A stretch of DNA of 47,192 nt from Cudoniella acicularis (Eukaryota > Ascomycota > Leotiomycetes > Helotiales > Helotiaceae), in contig JAAMPI010000258.1 of the NCBI GenBank assembly GCA_013054445.1, forward strand, positions 1 to 47,192. Reading direction: 5' to 3'. Each line of letters starts with the position of its first letter. Position 1 is the first letter of the stretch. The position numbers were made by a program, and so were the translations under genes. The notes beneath the pieces are model-generated. The model was not told the DNA's origin. It ran no database searches and saw only the letters and a list, made by a program, of their open reading frames with translations. Shown one piece after another: positions 35,534-45,668 of this stretch.

Positions 35534-35655
35534 ATAGTTCAACCTGTAGAATTACAATCGGCTGGGCCCATTGGTCTTTACAACACACCCAATACACAGT
35601 TTTCGGGAAGAATTGTACTGCACTCAAACGATGCCTTGTTTATTAACACATGAGT

Positions 35656-37149
35656 TTATTGGAGAAAAGTCAAAGCCGCTATTGCAAATGCGTCCACCCC
35701 AGTCTGCAACGTTGGTTGGATTACAGGTGCGAAGAAAGGGGAGTGGTTTTCGGGGATCAGCTCTGACAGTTTCCCCTTCTTCTTTGCTTCATGCCATTTC
35801 TTGGAATCTGTACCCCCAAAGTTGTAGTACACATACGGGATATTATGAGGAGACGCCAGATTATCGAAATCTTCAGTTGCGGTATCCAGGTCCATCTCCC
35901 AAGTATCCTCCCCGAAATATTGTTTAAGAGAGATAGTCAACACTTCAGTCGCGTTTGGATCATTAATTGTCATTGGCGTGCGCTCGTATTGCTGGATAGT
36001 TGGTAGCTGCTCCACCCCAGCTGCCTCAGCTTCGGACTTGATTATCCTTTCGATTGCTTTAAGTACCTTAGTTCGGACGTTTAGATTGTATGTTCGGACA
36101 TTGAGTTTGAAGTCGACATGGTCTGGGATGACATTGCCTGCTGAACCGCCGTGTATGCTGGCACAAGTAATGACCGCAATATCGGTTGGTGCGATTTCGC
36201 GACTGATGATACTCTGGAGTCGAATAATTATGTGACTGGAAAGGAGGATCGGGTCAATACAATGCTGGGGGGTTCCTGCATGGCCACCTTTTCCAAATAC
36301 CCTTACGTTGAAAGAATCAGCAGCCGTCAGTGCTGGACCCGATCGAATTGCAACAGTCCCGGATGGGAGTGAGACGACGTGCTGGCCGAGTATAACATCA
36401 GGCACAGGTACAATCTTCTCATACAGCCCGTCGTCAACCATAGCTTTTGCACCACCGTTCCGTTCCTCATTCGGTTGAAATAGAACGATCAATGTGCCGG
36501 ACCACTCTGCCTTTGCGTTGTAGAGTAGTTTTGCCGTAGCTAACAAAGCTGCAACGTGCATGTCATGGCCACAAGCATGCATAACAGGTGTCTCGTTTCC
36601 ATCTGCATCCACCATGGTTTTCTCGCTCGCATACTCAAGTCCAGTCTTTTCCAAGACAGGTAGAGCATCCATGTCTGCACGGAGCAGAACGGTTCTCCCA
36701 GGGCCGTTGTTGAGCATACCGACCACGCCATGACCTCCTATATTCTTTGTAACCTCATAGCCAATACCCTCAATGTATTTGGCGGCTATCTCGGCTGTGG
36801 AACTTTCTTGTAGCGACAGCTCAGGGTCGTGGTGGATTGTCCGATATATCTCTTCAAAAGGCGCTAGATCAGGACGAAACGAGTTAATTATACGTTTCAG
36901 GTCCGCTCTTGGCGGGAGACCCTGAAAGTGCTTCCCGACGTTTTCGTGTTGGTCTTGGATTAAACTTCCTACACAAAGCGGTCAGGCAACCTGCGGGTAT
37001 GAAAGAGGTAAGCTGGCACCACCTTCTGTTTGTCCGAATCTCGAGAGCCAATGGTAAGAGTCTGTGTACTCTCCGAAAGTTATGATGAGGCCTAGAAAGA
37101 CCAGCGCAAATGTTGCGAAGTACAACAATGGATGGGAAACTTTTAACAT
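35656..37149 (-). CDS. Membrane-anchored M20-family amidohydrolase
   Basis: Exons 37149-37023 and 36968-35656 with a 54-bp intron, 479 aa. After a short N-terminus there is one hydrophobic helix, HPLLYFATFALVFLGLIITF, about residues 6-25, which would anchor the protein as a type II membrane enzyme or act as an uncleaved signal. The rest is a peptidase M20D/amidohydrolase like IAA-amino-acid or hippurate hydrolases. It has LLRADMDALPV, HACGHDMHVAALL (metal-binding Cys/His), FQPNEERNGGAKAM (Glu-Glu), GKGGHAGTP (dimer-domain His), NFGGTDSKKW and ENHSPFFAPV (final metal His). These enzymes cleave N-acyl amino acids. The start at 37149 has ACAATG context; an upstream in-frame ATG at 37305 would add 52 residues. 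The C-terminus is complete. Confidence 0.88.
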
Positions 37150-38185
37150 TGTGGTCAAAAAGGTCGAAACCCAGTCGCAGGAGACAAAGACATATGTGTG
37201 TTTGGTCAAAGGGTGGAATGCGGAGACACTGTCGGGTAGGAAAGAGTTCCAGTTGTTGCGGGGTGTCGTGTTGACCCGGAAAAATGAGGCTCTATCTGGG
37301 CGCACTGCGAAGGTGGGCCTTGTGTCACCCGACGAATACAGGGGCCTTGGGCATTACAGAGTCTCAAAACACAAACGAAACAGAAATTATGATTTCCTGC
37401 TTTTAATTTAACGTTAGATACTTTAAAATTGAAATGTTTAATTTACTTGTTCTATTTTTTGAGGGAAAAAAAACCAAACCCCCTCCCCCAAATATAATAA
37501 AGTCAAAGCCACGTAGATGGCGGTGTATCAATCTTGAGTAAACAAGAGTCTGCTTGCGCTTCACGAGTTGAGTTCCAAAGAACTATTCACTCTGATTTAG
37601 CTCCGATTGGCCTTGTGTAGACTTTTCTGTTCTCTATATTGGATAATAAGGTTTTTTTTGTTTTTGCTGTAAACGAGGTCACAGATTATGTCTTATCTCA
37701 CCTTATGTTAAGCTACCTGCGGCTGTGGCATCTTAGGCCACTTTTTTTTGTTGATATTCTGCAAGCTTTATCATATTCCATGCTTTATCTGGCGGGGTCG
37801 TTGCCCGGTTTCTATGGAGTAAGGATCTGTGGAGGCGTAAGCAATATCCGCACCACACCATCTTCTTCTTGTTGCTTTATCATTTGCGGGGTCATTGGCC
37901 GGATTCTATGAAATAAGAATCTGTGGGGGCGAAAGCAATATCTCCACCCACCATCTTCTTGTTTTGACATCTCGGACTGTTATTCGCGTGTCTCTTAATC
38001 ACGCAAGATCTCTCAAACCAAGGAGGTGGGCATGGAAGATACGGGCGATATTATAAAACGCCCAACAGCCTCTCCTGAAGTTCAGTCGAACTCACTCAGT
38101 CACAGTAACAGAAATCCACCTTATTATTCCAATTCAAAACACTTCAAAGGTCCATCTTGCCTACATTCTCCTTCTAAACTCAACG
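37150..38185. other. Divergent intergenic region with a tandem duplication
   Basis: About 1 kb between the amidohydrolase and the small frame at 38186. It includes a 90-bp tandem repeat (separate entry). A TATAAAA box at 38052-38058 lies about 130 bp before the ATG at 38186. No coding sequence is recognised. Confidence 0.5.
37782..37963. repeat. Two-copy tandem repeat, about 90 bp each
   Basis: Copy 1 (37782-37873) and copy 2 (37874-37963) both start GCTTTATC, pass through GGGGTC, TTCTATG, AGCAATATC and ACCATCTTCTT, and end CTTGTT. Differences are a mix of transitions and a few indels. Confidence 0.75.
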
Positions 38186-38371
38186 ATGCCTCAGATCTCT
38201 ACACACAAACGTCAGCCATGGGTGGAGTATCTTGCTAAGGCTCAGGCCTACCCAGAATACCTATCTGGTACCAATCCTCAACCGGCGTCGGCTGCTGCTC
38301 GTCAAGCTGCCCGTACACGTGAAGGAGAAAGCTCCATCAGTCTATTTGCTGAGCTTGACTCCAAGTCTTAG
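38186..38371 (+). CDS. Possible small protein, function unknown
   Basis: Intronless frame of 61 aa starting in good context (CAACGATGCC). It is Ala/Arg/Ser-rich with no signal peptide, no Cys and no membrane helix. Segments QPWVEYLAKAQAYPEYLSG and SAAARQAARTREGE are compatible with a soluble helical peptide. A TATAAAA box 130 bp upstream and a C-rich, CT-rich leader (TCCTTCTAAACTCAACG) are the arguments for a real gene. I do not recognise the family. It could equally be a chance frame. Confidence 0.4.
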   Translation: MPQISTHKRQPWVEYLAKAQAYPEYLSGTNPQPASAAARQAARTREGESSISLFAELDSKS

Positions 38372-38745
38372 GTTGGAATTATCATAACTCTTTTGATTTC
38401 GTGATGACTGATTCAGGTCAAACCGTCTAGGCACCCTTTCCACATTATGTAACATCGGTTGCAGTATGCTAGGCTCCTACTCTGGGCTGGAAGTCATTGT
38501 TCCATTTGGAAGTTTACGGTCTTTTGATGGTTTAGTGGGAATTTTGTTTTTGACACGGCTGAATTTGCCTTTTTTATATCAATGCGTAGGATTGAACACC
38601 TGTGAAATTGGAACTTCTTTGGTGACAGCTAAATGTAATAAAATTGAAGTTCACTTTTTTATCACCAGAATACGGAAATGCAATGACCCAATTCGAAATT
38701 CATGAATTTAGTACGAAATGAAATTCATAGTAACATGGTTTTAAA
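38372..38745. other. Convergent intergenic region
   Basis: Between the possible small gene and the end of the CmcJ-like gene. AT-leaning; nothing recognisable. Confidence 0.5.
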
Positions 38746-39821
38746 TCATAATACAGGGGACATAACCAGCAACCGCACTTCAATGCTTTCTCGAGGTGAT
38801 GAACTACCTTTCCCAATCTCAAGGCAAGCGCCATGTGGAGGCACATCTACAAGATTTAGCTATGGAAATATTTTCAGACATTCGTATTTACTTACTTGAA
38901 CACTCATCAAAATTGCGAGAGTCCCATGTCACAAAGAAAATAGCCTCATCCGGTTGTTGATCTGACAGCATGTACCATTTGTGGTAGTTGCGATATTTCG
39001 AAAACAAGGTATATTCTACTTTTTCAGGGAGCACCTTGTCCACTTCTGTTAGGTCTTCTGGCAAGACGTCCGACGGTCACACAAAACCAGAGGTGCATTA
39101 TCCACGGGCTTTAGAGGTCTCCATATGCTGATCGTAAAGTAAGCTCAGTCTTTCGTAGGATGTCAAGGGAGGAAATACTTGACAAAGCGAACATGCCAAA
39201 GTCCCTGCTCAACCTCTTTCATCTCGGCATCAGATAAATGCATGGCTAATCTGTCCCATCCGCCAGTGAGTGAGAAATCTTCTTGCCAATTAGCTATTGT
39301 AGCCATTAGTCTGCGACGGTCGTATCTCACCGCAATGGATGTTGGCTGCTGGAGGGATCGTATAGTGTCGGAAATTCTCGCTTTCGTCGGCAGGAATGAC
39401 CACCGGCTTGTCGAGGTTCTTCCGTATCTGCGCCTAAGTCAATGATCAAAGCTTCAGGGCCGGGACTATAAAGTCTTACTCTCCAATCGAAACATATCAC
39501 TCTTTCAACACCAAGTTCTTTCTGCGCAAGCCGGAGCGACTCTTCAAGGTAGGCAGCCAGATTTTGCTCATTCTTGCCGGTGATATCAAACTCGCTCATG
39601 TTGAGATCGCAACTCGATTTATGTTTGATGAATTTGAACCCATAGTCGTCCAAAACGAACTCTTTTTCGCGTCCTCTGGCGTCTGACACCACTACCTTTT
39701 TGTCGACGTATGTGCAATTTGACTGCCATTCCGAAGGAAGATTAGGAAATCCAACAAACCGGAATGGCTTCTCCTCGTCGTAAAGAGGAAGATCCTCCAA
39801 GAAAGTCAATTTTGTGTGCAT
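38746..39821 (-). pseudogene. CmcJ-like oxidoreductase with one-base frameshift
   Basis: Five exons can be aligned: 39821-39480, 39427-39331, 39281-39179, 39127-38896, 38846-38746, with introns of 52, 49, 51 and 49 bp. The family is the fungal CmcJ/asaB-like hydroxylase-desaturase group: PLYDEEKPFRF near the N-terminus, DARGREKEFVLDDYGF, VICFDWR, AANIHCEDFS, NIWRPLKPVDNAPLVLCD, HKWYMLSDQQPDE and PRESIEV. Members oxidise small metabolites, often in biosynthetic clusters. In exon 4 the frame changes near 39065: after CDRRTS the sequence only continues as LPEDLTEVDKVLPEKV if one base is added (for example a third T in the TCTTG context). Splicing afterwards fits perfectly. So this is either a very recent pseudogene or a single-base assembly error in an otherwise intact gene of about 291 aa. 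It diverges from the methyltransferase pseudogene. Confidence 0.75.
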
Positions 39822-40752
39822 AATGCTGAAATATTAGCAAGTTTCGCTGCGGAATAGATGCACCGAAATGCCAATCCCAATCTTGGCTGAGGGTCTATAA
39901 CTAGTGCGGGATTTCTGCGAATAAATGATAAATCTCACGAAATGGGATCGAATCGTCGATAATATGTGGGCACTTCACGAAGGTGGAGGCTCAGTCGAAG
40001 TAGTGCAAACCTATCTCCTACTTAAGCAGCACGCCTTTTCCTCGTGATTCAATTTAATGGAGATAGAATTGTATGAATTTAGGCAGAATGGAATAAATTC
40101 CACGGTAGCAAGCCAAATTGGGTGATTTGGGGTGAACCATCACTTTTGAAGTGCACGTTTCGCTGAATTCAGGGAAGATTGGGTTGGAGGTGGAGGTGGA
40201 AGTGGAGAGGAGGGGTCGGCTTTTCTTTGCCCCTGAAAATCACATTTATATAACCCCCTAGATGATCTTGACCTCAATGCCCCCCCATCCTGCAAGCCAC
40301 TTCCTGCAGAGGTGACTTTTATAATTTACACGTAAGACGCTGTAAAGTGCTGAATTATGTTAACCTGAGGATTATAATTTGATTTCGTGAAAATTTGTGC
40401 TTCAGCTGCTGCACTTTCTCACGTGTTTCAATTTCGTTCGTAACACTCCCGGGGATACCTCCGGAGTAGTACACAAGAAACGACTCTCACTTCAAAAATA
40501 TTAGCCGCAAATGATTGGTTCTCGCAGTTGAGCCGGGGGCTATGCTTACCAGTAATCATCTGCGAGCTTTATGTATGCTTCCTCGTCTTCGACTCACTTC
40601 GACTCACCCCAAGAACCGCATCTGCTTACAGTGCTTAGCAACTTGGAATCACAAGATTTTGCCATTATTTGAAATATTCAGAGAGTTTATCTCTAATACA
40701 ACAAACGATAGATGAAGCAACTCAAAATTGAGTGAGCACAAATACATTTTCA
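39822..40752. promoter_or_regulatory. Divergent region between oxidoreductase and methyltransferase genes
   Basis: About 0.93 kb between two divergent starts, likely holding both promoters. It contains a GGTGGA-type purine repeat near 40188-40204. No specific regulatory site is recognised. Confidence 0.35.
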
Positions 40753-41142
40753 ATGGAGCTTGACCAAAACAATATGGCGGCTGAACTTAACTCAAGAAGT
40801 CAGTCTGGATTCGCGAACGCGCTGAACTACGATGCATACCGGCCTTCATACCCTCAAGAATCACTGGATAACTTACTAGGCGTCCTGGGGATTGCTGGTG
40901 TTTCAAAAGCCTGCATAGTTGATCTCGGAGCCGGAACAGGAAAATTGACAGAACAGCTAGCTGCAAAGGCTGAAGAATACGATATCGTGGCTGTAGATCC
41001 ACATTCGCAAATGCTTGAAGTTCTAAGGCAAAAGCATTTACCCAGAGTGCGAATTGTTAATGGAACAGCAGCTAGCATGGCTGAAGTTGGCAGTGGATGG
41101 GCAGATGCGGTTCTAGTTGCACAGGTAAGTAAGCTCCTTGTC

Positions 41143-41152
41143 AAATATTCAT
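41143..41152. repeat. Left target-site duplication AAATATTCAT
   Basis: Identical to 41364-41373 on the other side of the element. Perfect identity suggests a fairly recent insertion. Confidence 0.85.
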
Positions 41153-41363
41153 AGACTGCGTGATGGGTAACCCACGGGTACCCGTTTGGCCGTGCTTCTC
41201 TTTTGTTTCTAGGCCAAATTTAATACGGATTTTTTGACAGAACTGGAAATTTCGAGTCTATTACGAAAATACGATATTTATTAAAAAAAACCTTAGGGCT
41301 TTACCCGACGCACGGCTAGGCACGGACCAACTGGTCCGTGTACGGGTACCCATCACGCAGTCT
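41153..41363. mobile_element. MITE-like element, 17-bp TIR, 10-bp target duplication
   Basis: A 211-bp element bounded by perfect inverted repeats AGACTGCGTGATGGGTA and its complement. It is flanked by the direct repeat AAATATTCAT at 41143-41152 and 41364-41373. It has no coding capacity, so it is non-autonomous. The interior repeats GGGTACCC and GCACGG words near both ends. A 10-bp duplication suggests a Mutator-like (MULE) transposase rather than hAT (8 bp) or Tc1 (2 bp); that assignment is inference. It sits inside intron 1 of the methyltransferase pseudogene. Removing it plus one duplication copy leaves a 50-bp intron. Confidence 0.88.
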
Positions 41364-41373
41364 AAATATTCAT
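41364..41373. repeat. Right target-site duplication AAATATTCAT
   Basis: Identical to 41143-41152. It is followed by the normal end of the intron (TTTTCAG). Confidence 0.85.
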
Positions 41374-42060
41374 CAGTACTGACCAGTGTTTTCAGGCTTT
41401 CCATTGGTATGGTAATTTCCATACTCTGCTAGAGCCTGTACGGAGAAATCTAGAATCTCACTCATATCAAAGGTTTGCAAACTTAGAATCTCTACGAGAA
41501 ATCCACAGGATCCTCAAAGCCGGTAGAGGTTTGGGACTCCTCTGGAATTCTGAAGATTGTATGTTAAATCGATCTACACTGTGGACATATGGCTAATTGG
41601 AGGAGATAATTCCGCTAGGAGCTAGAAACCAGCTACTGTTTGGGAGGACAAGCTTAAAGAGATAATACGTTCCAGGGATATCTATACTGTCCCCCCTATC
41701 GAGAAACTATGGCAAGATCTATGCGATTCCATCCCTGAAGCACTAGCTTCGGAAGACAAGGCAACCAAAGCCCTGTTCTCGGCTCCCATATCCAGCAGAA
41801 CTTTGCGATGGACGATCTGGATGAGCAAGGGTGCAATCTGGAATAGGTACAAGACTCTAAGCCAAATAGCAGTATTAGATATTGATGAGCAAGAGCTAAG
41901 TCCTCAGAACTCGTCTCCCTTTAGAGCAGACCTGATACCCGTTTAGGAGATGAGACAACGAGTTTTCGATATTATCAGTAATAACGACGCTGAATGGAGC
42001 AACCATGACGAAGTCGCTGTACATGGACGAACAGGTATTTTTTGGGCTTTCAAAATATAA

Positions 42061-42831
42061 CTTGTTATTATCGGCCTTGCGTTTAATATTTTATATCATT
42101 TTCTATCCCCTGGCTGCAGCTAGGAACACACTAGAATACGCGGCCGTAGAGGTTTATAATATACGCATAAGGAAATAATTAAAATCTTTGAAAGATGACA
42201 GTAGTGAACTGATTCTGATCCTCTATAAGATAACATAATTTTTAATCTTATTTGGTTTTTAGTTATGTGGATATACGTAGTAGTTGTGTAGATGTGTTCC
42301 TGGTCGCAACGCAGGGGATGGTCGTATTAAGCGTTCTTCGAATAGTAATCCGTTAAGACTCTGGAAGACTAGGGCGGCGTGCGTTGAATTCAAGGGAGTA
42401 AGTGTGCTAAATTTTAGTGAGTGAGTGCGCTGAAATTTAGCGAGTAACCCGCTAACTCGGAAACACTCCTCCTCCTAAGGGAGACTACAAGACATACCTA
42501 GGAGCTCTATAAAATCTTAAATAGAAGTCTAATTAATTCTATTAGTATAAACATTAAATTATACCCTTCGATATACTTAAATTATACTCTAAATAGCCCC
42601 TTCATAACTTTCGTAACAGTCGCATGTCGGCATATCGGCACTATCGCCAAGGGCCTGCAGCAAAGGCACATATGTCTATTAATTTAATTATTTACCCCAA
42701 CTCTAATTCTCTATTAGTGATATGGCTACCGCTGTAATACCGATTTTCGCTTAAGTAAGGTCTTGCAAGGCATCAGTGCATAGGTGCATCGATAAATCTG
42801 ATCATTGACAGACTACACCAAAAGAATAAAG
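42061..42831. other. AT-rich region with repeat remnants
   Basis: Mostly A+T-rich and without coding frames. It contains a pair of related 21-bp units at 42402-42422 and 42425-42445 (separate entry) and many TTAA/TATA words, which fits a degraded transposon. The last 50 bases are upstream of the kinase gene. Confidence 0.5.
42402..42445. repeat. Two 21-bp related units with palindromic core
   Basis: GTGTGCTAAATTTTAGTGAG and GTGCGCTGAAATTTAGCGAG lie side by side. They differ at four sites, three of them transitions, and each has a CTAAA/TTTAG-like inverted core. This could be the end of an old transposon. Confidence 0.5.
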
Positions 42832-43405
42832 ATGCCTCTCGAGCAGGTCTTCCCCCCCGATTCTCCTATCCCCTTCACATTCGATCCAATCTCAGATTTA
42901 CTCGGCTCCGGCACCGTCGGCGAAGTTTTCAAAGTCACCTTTCCTCACTCTTTCAAGCCCACTACATCTCAATCTCAGGCTCAGGCTCAGTCTCAGGCCT
43001 CAAGCTCAACTCCCGTAAAGCCCCTCACTCCCATCACTTCCAAACACTAACACATCTCAGGCATCCACCAGCCTAGAAGAAGACCCCGAAACCAACCCCA
43101 CACAGTACGCACTCAAACGCTTCTACACCCGTCCCTCAAGAGACGATTTCCACATCGAAACCACCATCCTCGACGCCCTCTCATTCCATCCCCATCTACA
43201 CATCGTTCCCCTTCTCTCATCCTGGACAAACCCCTCCATCTCCGTTTCCTACATCCTCTTTCCTCTCGCTAGCGGAGATCTCTACCATTACCTCCGCGAA
43301 GCCCATCCACCCAACCCGCTCACCGCAAAGTTCGGAGCCTGGCTACTTGGACAAGCGGCTGGCTTATGCGATGCCATACGGGACCTGCACGGCTACGACC
43401 CCTCA

Positions 43406-43446
<41 letters not shown>

Positions 43447-44053
43447 AGAACAGGGACAACAACAAATCCGCCGCATAGGCTTCCACCACGACCTCAAGCC
43501 CGCTAATATCCTGCTATATGATAGCACCAGCAGTGAGGCTCCCGTGTGGAAAATCGCCGACTTTGGCTCTGGCACAGTCAAATTCGTCAGCGCGTCCTCC
43601 CGAGACAGCATCTACAACCGCAAAGCATCCACAGGCGATCCTGTCTACAGCGCCCCTGAATTCGCAGTCGAAGGACGTGTTTCTCGGCCCAAGGATGTGT
43701 GGAGTCTTGGGTGCATTTTCCTTGAGATTTTGGTCTGGGCCTTTGGCGGAGGCGACGCGGTGATGGGTTTTGAGCGTGTGAGGTTAGAGTTTGCAGGTAG
43801 GAGAGCAATGTTCTGGTGTCAGGTGACGGGTATGGGGGGTGGCGATGTGGAAACTCCGTGTTTGAATCCGGGCGTGGTGAGGGAGTTGGAGAAATTGGAA
43901 GAGAGGTGTCAGGAGACTGGCTTCTTTGGTGAGTTCTTGGAGATAGTGACAAAGATGCTGGTGTTGAGCCCGAGGGAGCGGTCTACGGCTGTGCAGCTAT
44001 GTGAGGAATTCAAAGATGCGCTGCAGAAGATTCGGTCGTGTGCTGAAGACTAG
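42832..44053 (+). CDS. Protein kinase-like protein with polyglutamine insert
   Basis: Exons 42832-43014 and 43061-44053 with a 46-bp intron (GTAAAG donor, CACTAAC branch, CTCAG acceptor), 391 aa. Kinase motifs in order: glycine loop GSGTVGEVF (25-33), ALKRFY (the invariant Lys), IETTIL (the alphaC Glu), HHDLKPANILL (catalytic loop with His in place of Arg in HRD), DFGSG, YSAPEF and DVWSLGCIFLEI. It is thus likely active, as HxD variants keep the catalytic Asp, and probably Ser/Thr-specific from DLKPAN. Two low-complexity inserts interrupt it: a Ser/Gln/Thr-rich loop between the glycine loop and the ATP lysine, and 14 glutamines just before the catalytic loop. The ATG at 42832 is the first in frame. 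Fungal kinases of this form are common in accessory regions; the substrate is unknown. Confidence 0.82.
43406..43447 (+). repeat. CAA/CAG microsatellite (polyglutamine)
   Basis: Fourteen consecutive glutamine codons, mostly alternating CAA and CAG, inside the kinase gene. The run is likely length-variable among strains. Confidence 0.9.
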
Positions 44054-44285
44054 GTAGAAAGCAAATCTCTTTCCTTCCAGCGAGCTCGACGAAACAACGG
44101 CTATGATCTTATCAAAACATTCTGACAAAGGTGAAAGTGCTTATAAATTGTTTCACTGCTATACAGTTCTATTCCATAAAGTCTCTTCAACAGCAACCAT
44201 CTTTAAAAGTTCCAAGGTCGAATCGTCGTGCCACACTCCAATATAGTTGCATTCAATAGACGAGAAGCTCAACTCGGCAACAGCT

Positions 44286-45668
44286 CTACCCCGAGATAGA
44301 CGCTGAATATGCCGGAAGAGATGAAGGAAGTGCTACCCTCAGCGGCTCTTCACCTCTCTTTGCTCTCCATCGGTTGGTACTGGCAATGAGATCTTCACAC
44401 CCATAAAGTGTCCAATTCCACTTGAAGGCAAACCCTGGCGTCACCTCCCATGCATCAGGATCCCACGATTCACCCCAGACGATAAGTCCTCTTCGCTGGA
44501 ATGTCAAGTCGTCCTCTTCAGGCCAATATTCATTACCCGTATCTTTGTCGGTAGCATCTAAGGTCGAGGACTGAACAAGCATTGGAGCGGTGTTCTTCTT
44601 GACAATTTCCCCGAATATATCCTCGCAGAACTCGTAGTCGTTGAAAGTGCTCTCGCAACGGATGAGATTTTCTCGCATTTGAGGGAAGGGAAACATGTTC
44701 AGGTATGATGCATGCCAAACAGTCTTCTGAGCTTTAGTTGGGAATAGTGATGGTGGCATAGAGTCCCCGGTTACCTCATGGACAACCGAGACGCCATCGC
44801 AAATAAACCCGTTTGACGGGATAATCGTCTCCATATATTTGGTCCTTTGAGATATCCTCTCGTTCAATATATTTTTATTTGTGATGAGGGCACGAAAACA
44901 ATTGTGGTGGATGAGATGGAGAAGATGATCGGACGACAGGGGAAAGTAGGTCTGTGGCTGGGTTGCTTGCGCGAACTTTGATATTCTCGAGGATATTTGA
45001 GTTGGAACTTCAGCAAGTTGTTCATCCCATTCCACTAATCTTAGGTGGGAGAGGAATCGAGTCCAATCTTGGTCGGTCCATATGGTGTTTCCTAAGAATG
45101 GAGCAATATCCGAAATTGTTGCACTTGGGAGTGGTTGAGTCGATGTTGCTCTTTCTGGTTCGGCTAGTGATGGTATCGAATCCAAGCTGCTTGTGACTTC
45201 AGGCCTGACAGTGTCGACGCCACCCAGAGAGTGGCGGCTCAAAGTCACCTTAATACCCGCTGCCACACCTGCAAGGAAAGCCGAATTCGACGCAAGATTG
45301 GGGTTAATCTCATTGTTGAATCTATGCGGAATCGAGGCATCATACCAAGAGGGTGCCTCATTTGGCTTGGCAAGCAATTCTGAACTAGATTTACTGCCTA
45401 TTGGTGTATTTTCCTTTCCCTCCTTTGGGTCATTCTTCGTATCAACCAGGGGAATTTCAGGAATTCGAAAACGCTCAACACGAAAACCCAACTTCTTGGT
45501 TTTCTCCTCTGGCTCGTCATTCCTACGTCGATAAGCGCGCTGGTTTAATCGATTCTGTCGTTTCTTCCTTTCATCTTTCGTCGCTATCCCTCTCCAATCG
45601 TCATCTTTCTTCCAGGCTTCGCCGATGTTAGATTTTGATTGGCTCATTGTTTTGTTTGTTTCCTGCAA
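44286..45668 (-). CDS. bZIP transcription factor with DUF3425 domain
   Basis: Intronless, 460 aa (or 453 from Met8 at 45647, which has the more usual MSQSKS start). The basic region is WRGIATKDERKKRQNRLNQRAYRRR, with the QNRLNQRAYRRR signature of fungal bZIP proteins that pair with a C-terminal DUF3425; the leucine zipper is weak or absent, as usual in that group. The DUF3425 part is recognised by LSSDHLLHLIHHNCFRALIT, FPFPQMRENLI, EFCEDIFGE, GLIVWGESWDPDAWEVTPGF and NRWRAKRGEEPL. It should act in the nucleus as a regulator; several relatives control secondary metabolism or stress responses. It converges on the kinase with 232 bp between stops. Confidence 0.88.
   Translation of the reverse strand: MQETNKTMSQSKSNIGEAWKKDDDWRGIATKDERKKRQNRLNQRAYRRRNDEPEEKTKKLGFRVERFRIPEIPLVDTKNDPKEGKENTPIGSKSSSELLAKPNEAPSWYDASIPHRFNNEINPNLASNSAFLAGVAAGIKVTLSRHSLGGVDTVRPEVTSSLDSIPSLAEPERATSTQPLPSATISDIAPFLGNTIWTDQDWTRFLSHLRLVEWDEQLAEVPTQISSRISKFAQATQPQTYFPLSSDHLLHLIHHNCFRALITNKNILNERISQRTKYMETIIPSNGFICDGVSVVHEVTGDSMPPSLFPTKAQKTVWHASYLNMFPFPQMRENLIRCESTFNDYEFCEDIFGEIVKKNTAPMLVQSSTLDATDKDTGNEYWPEEDDLTFQRRGLIVWGESWDPDAWEVTPGFAFKWNWTLYGCEDLIASTNRWRAKRGEEPLRVALPSSLPAYSASISG

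Larger units (their letters stand above)
40753..42060 (+). pseudogene. SAM-dependent methyltransferase pseudogene
   Basis: Exon 1 40753-41124 encodes a class I methyltransferase start: YDAYRPSYP, VDLGAGTGKLTEQLA (SAM-binding motif I), VAVDPHSQMLE and DAVLVAQ. Intron 1 (41125-41395) carries a transposon (next entry). Exon 2 is only 11 nt (41396-41406) and joins exon 3 (41473-41558) to give AFHWFANLESLREIHRILK and GLLWNSED, as in fungal methyltransferases of this type. From there no donor/acceptor pair keeps frame into KPATVWEDKLKEII (from 41626). A TAG at 41944-41946 also splits the C-terminus, with EMRQRVFDII and EVAVHGRTG following in the same frame to 42060. The TAG is one C-to-T change from CAG. 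The gene is therefore inactive or truncated. It diverges from the CmcJ-like gene, so the two may once have been co-regulated. Confidence 0.75.

Noticed and set aside
43393..43611. Minus-strand frame with a long Cys run
   Set aside because: It is the antisense shadow of the CAA/CAG tract in the kinase gene.
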